The notes beneath the pieces were generated by a model that was given only the letters and a program-made list of their open reading frames with translations, did no database searches and was not told where the DNA came from. A stretch of DNA of 64,000 nucleotides from Robertkochia sediminum (lineage in GTDB: Bacteria; Bacteroidota; Bacteroidia; Flavobacteriales; Flavobacteriaceae). Both the position numbers and the translations under genes were made by a program. The stretch lies in NCBI RefSeq assembly GCF_016786255.1, contig NZ_JADMKT010000064.1:145911-209910 (forward strand). Direction: 5' to 3'. Shown piece by piece: positions 60,041 through 64,000 of the stretch; the stretch's first letter is position 1; every line of letters starts with the position of its first letter.

Positions 60041-62320
60041 ATGAAAAACTTTATGATTCCTGAAGTACACAAAGAAATTATTGAATTAGGAGATGGTAGG
60101 ACCATTTCCATCGAAACAGGGAAATTAGCCAAACAAGCCGACGGATCGGTTGTAATTCGCATGGGCGATGCCATGCTCCTGGCTACCGTAGTATCTGCAA
60201 AAACATCGAATCCTGATATAGACTTCCTGCCATTGACAGTAGACTATCGTGAGAAATTTGCCGCTGCCGGTAGATTCCCTGGAGGATTCTTTAAAAGAGA
60301 GGCGCGTCCAAGCGACCAGGAGGTGCTTACCATGCGTTTGGTAGACCGTGTTCTGCGTCCGCTTTTCCCAAAAGACTATCACGCCGAAACTCAGGTAATG
60401 ATCCAACTCATGTCTCACGACGACGAGGTGATGCCTGATGCCCTTGCCGGACTCGCAGCTTCTGCATGTATTCAACTTTCTGACATTCCTTTCGAATATC
60501 CGATCTCTGAAGTACGCGTTGCTCGTGTTAACGGTGAATTTATCGTAAACCCAAGCAAGTCGCAACTTAAAGAAGCCGACATCGACATGATGGTAGGAGC
60601 TTCTGAAGATTCTGTTGCTATGGTTGAGGGCGAGATGAAAGAGGTTTCTGAAAAAGAAATGGCCGATGCGATCAAGGTTGCACACGAAGCTATCAAAGAT
60701 CAGATCGCTGCTCAAAATCGCCTGGTAGAAAAAACAGGAGGTAAGAAACCTGCTCGCGAATACGAAGGTGAAAAGGAAAACGAGGAGATGCAAAAAGCCA
60801 TCTTCGATTTTGCTTACCAGAAATGTTACGACATTGCCAAGGCAGGTACCTCTAAACAAGAGCGCAGTGAGCAATTCGCTGAAGTAAAAGAAGCTTGTAA
60901 AGAGCTGTTCTCAGAAGAAGAACTCGAAGAGAACGGAGATCTTGTGGGCAAATATTTCGGAAAAGCTCAAAAAGAAGCGGTTAGAAGATTGATCCTTGAC
61001 GAAGGAATTCGTCTCGATGGTCGTGCTACAAACGAGATCAGACCGATCTGGTGTGAAGTAGACTACCTGCCTTCTACACATGGTTCAAGTATCTTTACAC
61101 GTGGAGAAACTCAGGCGCTGGCTACAGTTACCCTGGGAACCTCTAAACAAGCAAATGTTATTGACCTCCCAACAGAGCAAGGTGAAGAAAACTTCTACCT
61201 GCATTATAACTTCCCTCCATTCTCAACCGGTGAAGCCCGTCCAATTCGCGGAACATCAAGAAGAGAGATCGGACATGGAAACCTTGCCCAACGTGCTCTT
61301 AAAGGAATGATCCCAGCAGATTGTCCTTACACTGTGCGTATCGTATCTGAAGTACTCGAGTCTAACGGATCGTCTTCTATGGCTACAGTATGTGCGGGAA
61401 CTATGGGACTTATGGACGCAGGAGTTCAGCTAACAAACCCTGTATCTGGAATTGCAATGGGACTGATCACCGACGGTGAAAAGTACGCTGTACTTTCTGA
61501 TATCCTTGGAGACGAAGATCACCTTGGAGATATGGACTTTAAAGTAACCGGTACCGCTAACGGTATTACCGCTTGCCAGATGGATATCAAGATCAAAGGA
61601 CTTTCTTATGAGATCCTTGAGAACGCACTGGAGCAAGCAAGAGAAGGACGTATCCACATCCTTGGTAAACTTACCGATACGATCGCCGAGCCAAGAGCTA
61701 GTGTGAAAGCGCACGCTCCGAAGATCGTTACCGTTACTATGCCTGGAGAATTCATCGGAGCCCTTATCGGACCTGGTGGTAAAGTGATCCAGGAGCTTCA
61801 GAAAGAAACTGAAACCGAGATCGTGATCAACGAAGAGAACGAAATGGGTATTGTAGAGATCCTTGGTACAAGCCAGGAAGGTATCGACAAGGTTATTGCC
61901 AAGATCGACTCCCTGACCTTTAAACCTGAGGTAGGCACTGTTTACGAAGTACAGGTGATCAAGATCCTTGACTTTGGTGCTGTAGTAGAATACGTAGAGG
62001 CTCCGGGGAACGAAGTACTGCTTCACATCTCTGAACTCGACTGGAACCGCACAGATAACGTAACCGACGTGGTAAACATGGGCGATGTATTCGAAGTAAA
62101 ATACTTCGGTATCGATCCTAAGACCAAGAAGGATAAAGTTTCACGTAAAGCCCTTCTTCCTAAGCCGGAAGGCTATAAGGAGAGAGCTCCAAGAAACGAT
62201 CGTGACGGTGGTCGCAGAGACAACCGCGGAGGACGCGATAACCGTGGAGGACGTGATAACCGCGGAGGACGTGATTCACGTAGCGGCGGTGGAAACAGAG
62301 ACCGCAACAACAACAGATAA
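60041..62320 (+). CDS. pnp: polyribonucleotide nucleotidyltransferase (PNPase)
   Basis: Phosphorolytic 3'-5' exoribonuclease of RNA decay, up to 759 residues. Two RNase PH domains (first with [22 protein letters not shown], second with [21 protein letters not shown]), then KH ([22 protein letters not shown]) and S1 ([22 protein letters not shown]) domains. A C-terminal tail of repeated DNRGGR units, from an 18-bp DNA repeat, is added. ATG 60041 and ATG 60053 ([12 protein letters not shown]) are both possible starts; the second resembles other members. Codon use indicates high expression. Confidence 0.95.
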   Translation: MKNFMIPEVHKEIIELGDGRTISIETGKLAKQADGSVVIRMGDAMLLATVVSAKTSNPDIDFLPLTVDYREKFAAAGRFPGGFFKREARPSDQEVLTMRLVDRVLRPLFPKDYHAETQVMIQLMSHDDEVMPDALAGLAASACIQLSDIPFEYPISEVRVARVNGEFIVNPSKSQLKEADIDMMVGASEDSVAMVEGEMKEVSEKEMADAIKVAHEAIKDQIAAQNRLVEKTGGKKPAREYEGEKENEEMQKAIFDFAYQKCYDIAKAGTSKQERSEQFAEVKEACKELFSEEELEENGDLVGKYFGKAQKEAVRRLILDEGIRLDGRATNEIRPIWCEVDYLPSTHGSSIFTRGETQALATVTLGTSKQANVIDLPTEQGEENFYLHYNFPPFSTGEARPIRGTSRREIGHGNLAQRALKGMIPADCPYTVRIVSEVLESNGSSSMATVCAGTMGLMDAGVQLTNPVSGIAMGLITDGEKYAVLSDILGDEDHLGDMDFKVTGTANGITACQMDIKIKGLSYEILENALEQAREGRIHILGKLTDTIAEPRASVKAHAPKIVTVTMPGEFIGALIGPGGKVIQELQKETETEIVINEENEMGIVEILGTSQEGIDKVIAKIDSLTFKPEVGTVYEVQVIKILDFGAVVEYVEAPGNEVLLHISELDWNRTDNVTDVVNMGDVFEVKYFGIDPKTKKDKVSRKALLPKPEGYKERAPRNDRDGGRRDNRGGRDNRGGRDNRGGRDSRSGGGNRDRNNNR
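62220..62275 (+). repeat. 18-bp in-frame tandem repeat in the pnp 3' end
   Basis: About three copies of an 18-bp unit encoding DNRGGR, differing by silent changes (for example gcg/cgt). It gives an RGG-type basic, RNA-binding tail. Confidence 0.85.
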
Positions 62321-62337
62321 TCAACTTATCTAAATAG

Positions 62338-62368
62338 AAAAAGCCCGGCAATTATGCCGGGCTTTTTT
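62338..62368 (+). terminator. terminator of pnp
   Basis: AAGCCCGGCA-ATTA-TGCCGGGCTT, T-run follows, 20 bp after the stop. Confidence 0.93.
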
Positions 62369-62420
62369 ATGTTATAGTATAAACGTCTACCAATAGCTAC
62401 ATAACTTCATTTCTTTTCGC

Positions 62421-62524
62421 CTTTACACCTTTACCTCTTTACACCTTTACACCTTTACACCTTTACCTCTTTACCTCTTTACCGATCTACCTGTATACCA
62501 GGCTACCGGCCTACCCGCTTACCT
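62421..62524. repeat. degenerate 8-bp array, thirteen units, running into the PAQR gene
   Basis: Thirteen octamers in exact phase: ctttacac, ctttacct and similar, drifting to atctacct, gtatacca, ggctaccg, gcctaccc and gcttacct. Position 5-6 (TAC) is constant. The last unit contains the PAQR stop codon (TTA at 62519-62521 on the plus strand). The reverse complement reads GGTANNNN, the same family as the arrays at 44371 and 63168. Confidence 0.85.
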
Positions 62525-63145
62525 AACCACCTCCAACACCATAAAAAAGTGGGCAATGGCACCAGCCAGTACAAAAAAGTGCCAGATCACATGCTGAAAT
62601 CGCAGCTTCTTTAGAAGGTAAAAGATCACTCCGGTAGTGTAAAAGGCACCACCGATAAACATCATGTAAATTCCATTTTCGGGTACTCGAGCCATCACAT
62701 CACCCCAATACAGCACGACGAGCCATCCCATAATAAGGTAGAGCAGCACAGAAAGTAGTTGAAAGCGACCGGTAAAGAAAACCTTTAGCAGGGTCCCAAT
62801 AAGTACGATGCTCCAAACAATGGCAAATATGGTCAATCCGGGGGCTCTATAAAGGGAAACCAGTGCAATGGGAGTATAGGAGCCGGCGATAAGAAAATAG
62901 ATGCTTATATGGTCCATTTTACGCCATAAGAATTTTTGTCGCTCCCCCTTCACAAAATGATATATGGCCGAGGATGAGAACAAAAGGATCATTGATAAGG
63001 AATAGATAAGGATACTTGCGGTACTCCATGCGGTTTTCCCGGCATCGGCCAGTAGCAGGACTACCAATCCAACTACCCCCAACACGGCTCCCAGACTATG
63101 GGACCAGGTGTTCCATTTTTCTTCTTGCGGACTTTGGATTCTCAT
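62519..63145 (-). CDS. PAQR/hemolysin III family membrane protein (TrhA-like)
   Basis: A 208-residue membrane protein with seven helices, PAQR family. The conserved Ser/His metal-site residues appear in WNTWSHSLGAVLGVVGL, MILLFSSSAIYHFVKGERQKFLWRKMDHISIYFLIAGSYTP and FQHVIWHFFVLAGAIAHFF. Relatives affect membrane fluidity and fatty acid composition (E. coli TrhA). Octamer arrays lie on both sides of the gene. Monocistronic. Confidence 0.92.
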   Translation of the reverse strand: MRIQSPQEEKWNTWSHSLGAVLGVVGLVVLLLADAGKTAWSTASILIYSLSMILLFSSSAIYHFVKGERQKFLWRKMDHISIYFLIAGSYTPIALVSLYRAPGLTIFAIVWSIVLIGTLLKVFFTGRFQLLSVLLYLIMGWLVVLYWGDVMARVPENGIYMMFIGGAFYTTGVIFYLLKKLRFQHVIWHFFVLAGAIAHFFMVLEVVR

Positions 63146-63167
63146 AATGGGATATTGGGGTTTTACA

Positions 63168-63239
63168 GTTATGCGGTTATACAGTTATGCAGTTACGTGG
63201 GTACGTGGGTACGTGGGTACGTGGGTACAAAGTTACGAA
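63168..63239. repeat. degenerate 8-bp array, nine units, upstream of PAQR
   Basis: gttatgcg, gttataca, gttatgca, gttacgtg, ggtacgtg three times, ggtacaaa, gttacgaa, all in exact phase. Together with the array at 62421-62524 it brackets the PAQR gene. Confidence 0.85.
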
Positions 63240-63293
63240 GACTGCAACTCACAAATCGATCATAATGGTATTAAGAAACGTTGATGCATCAAA

Positions 63294-63346
63294 TACCCCT
63301 TCCGACAGCGCTTAAAGCGCTGCCACCTTCCCCTGGGAGGGGAAGG
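63294..63346. repeat. palindrome-pair repeat, copy 1
   Basis: Frame taccccttccga, a perfect variable palindrome CAGCGCTTAAAGCGCTG (63306-63322), then CCTTCCCCT-GGG-AGGGGAAGG. Compare copies at 63387, 63481 and 63908. Confidence 0.8.
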
Positions 63347-63386
63347 TGATCGTTGTTTTGGTTATAAGACGTTGATGCTTGAACGA

Positions 63387-63440
63387 ACCACCCCGTCTCA
63401 TGGCGATGCCATGAGCCAGCCCTCCTTGGAAAGGAGGGGA
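63387..63440. repeat. palindrome-pair repeat, copy 2
   Basis: Frame accaccccgtc, variable palindrome TCATGGC-GAT-GCCATGA (63398-63414), then CCCTCCTT-GGA-AAGGAGGG. The same variable arm occurs in copy 4. Confidence 0.8.
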
Positions 63441-63480
63441 TAGCTCTGTTTTTATAGTGAGCCTTTGGGTCAACTTTAAA

Positions 63481-63532
63481 CACCCCTTCCGTCTGGCCGG
63501 AAGGCCAGCCACCTTCCCCTGAGAGGGGAAGG
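63481..63532. repeat. palindrome-pair repeat, copy 3
   Basis: Frame caccccttccgt, variable palindrome CTGGCC-GGAA-GGCCAG (63493-63508), then CCTTCCCCT-GAG-AGGGGAAGG as in copy 1. Confidence 0.8.
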
Positions 63533-63583
63533 AGATCGTTTTTTAGTAATAAGATGTTGATGTTTGAACAAACCACCCCGCCT

Positions 63584-63626
63584 CCACCTCTCGATACGAT
63601 CGCTTCGCGATCACTCGAGGTGACAA
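63584..63626. repeat. CTCGAGGTGACA-type element, copy 1
   Basis: Outer arms CACCTCTCGA and TCGAGGTG enclose an inner inverted repeat GATCGC-TTC-GCGATC, followed by tgacaact and taagtccg. Confidence 0.7.
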
Positions 63627-63774
63627 CTGTTAAGTCCGTACGCATTACGACACCTTGCTACCTTTATTCCTTCACTTCTTAACCCTTAACACCTGTCACC
63701 TTACTTCATGAGATTGCCACGTCGGCTTGCAGCCTCCCTGTCTGTCGTCAGGCAGGCTCACAAAGACACCCTTG

Positions 63775-63856
63775 CCTCTCGATACGATCGCGGCGCGATC
63801 ACCATACCTTCCATATGAGCGCATATTTTCGGTAGACAAGCTCGAGGTGACAACTA
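63775..63856. repeat. CTCGAGGTGACA-type element, copy 2 with insertion
   Basis: Same cctctcgatacgatcg beginning, with the inner arm GATCGCGGCGCGATC. A 38-bp insertion separates it from ctcgaggtgacaact and taagtccg. Confidence 0.65.
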
Positions 63857-63907
63857 CTAAGTCCGCACACATGATAACACTTGGTCTCCCACTCCCATCC
63901 TTGGAGA

Positions 63908-63961
63908 ACCACCCCGTCTCATGGCGATGCCATGAGCCACCCCTCCTTTGAAAGGAGGGGA
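63908..63961. repeat. palindrome-pair repeat, copy 4
   Basis: accaccccgtc, TCATGGC-GAT-GCCATGA and CCCCTCCTTT-GAAAGGAGGGG. The first part is identical to copy 2; the second hairpin is slightly longer. Confidence 0.8.
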
Positions 63962-64000
63962 TAACTTCCTTCTTCTATACACATATGATCCATCGAAGTA

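Larger units (their letters stand above)
63146..64000. other. 855-bp gene-free repeat island at the window's right edge
   Basis: No gene can be supported. The island contains an octamer array (63168-63239), four copies of a palindrome-pair element (63294-63960), two copies of a CTCGAGGTGACA-type element (63584-63626 and 63775-63856) and an inverted repeat around CCTGTCTGTCGTCAGG (63737-63752). Short open frames here are repeat artefacts. Confidence 0.8.

Noticed and set aside
63289..63645. Open frames of 66-118 codons in the repeat island
   Set aside because: They consist of translated palindromic repeats and have no promoter or family similarity.
1..64000. Prophage, integrated plasmid or insertion sequence
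   Set aside because: No transposase, integrase, phage structural gene or target-site duplication is visible; gene content is housekeeping and envelope functions.

Overview
The window is chromosomal DNA from a Bacteroidota bacterium, almost certainly a member of the Flavobacteriaceae. The evidence is the TAnnTTTG -7 promoter element upstream of many genes, lipoproteins with Bacteroidota-style signals, type IX secretion genes (a Plug/DUF5103 protein and PorT), a TamL-type lipidated TamA, an AccD without zinc cysteines, families typical of the group (DUF6702, DUF6503, DUF3667, DUF2256) and a complete Na+-NQR operon, which suggests a marine or salt-adapted lifestyle. The genus cannot be named from the sequence. 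I see no prophage, insertion sequence, CRISPR array or rRNA. There is one tRNA (Gly, TCC).

Layout. 0.2-16.6 kb: kynurenine 3-monooxygenase, a photolyase/cryptochrome cluster (DUF2256, Cry-DASH, iron-sulfur photolyase), an SDR, a YjdI-CDGSH fusion, an MFS/AraC divergent pair, pirin, kynureninase, an O-methyltransferase, a tatA-PAP2 pair, a thioredoxin-like lipoprotein, gpmI, an ankyrin protein and an unlisted 55-residue membrane protein. 16.8-25.2 kb: peptidases M48, M15, PepE and M1, a double GNAT, tRNA-Gly, RluF and two envelope proteins. 25.3-30.4 kb: a TetR-ABC-HlyD-TolC export operon whose ABC ATPase has lost nearly all canonical catalytic motifs. 30.5-39.6 kb: map, a methyltransferase, then apbE, a small NQR-associated gene and nqrFEDCBA on the minus strand. 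39.7-44.3 kb: T9SS Plug, DUF3667, apaG and pruA. 45.2-53.9 kb: rsmG, a fatty acid desaturase, aspartate aminotransferase, trkAH, menG, porT and a TrmH-family methyltransferase. 53.9-63.1 kb: tamL, fbaA, accD, a lipoprotein, rpsO, pnp and a PAQR membrane protein. 63.15-64 kb: a gene-free repeat island.

Genes that work together. kmo and kynU give two steps of tryptophan to 3-hydroxyanthranilate but lie about 9 kb apart. ApbE would attach FMN to NqrB and NqrC. TrkA and TrkH form a K+ uptake system, Plug and PorT serve type IX secretion, and TetR-ABC-HlyD-TolC forms a tripartite export system under a palindromic operator.

The most unusual material is (a) the degenerate ABC ATPase; (b) degenerate tandem arrays with strict 7- or 8-bp periods in several intergenic gaps, one set alternating with a duplicated 120-bp unit and another bracketing the PAQR gene; and (c) the terminal repeat island, where constant frames hold different perfect palindromes. 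Small genes recovered by eye are DUF2256 (2088-2264), a 55-aa membrane protein (16389-16556), a 16-codon leader ORF before the desaturase and a doubtful 43-aa ORF (5334-5465).
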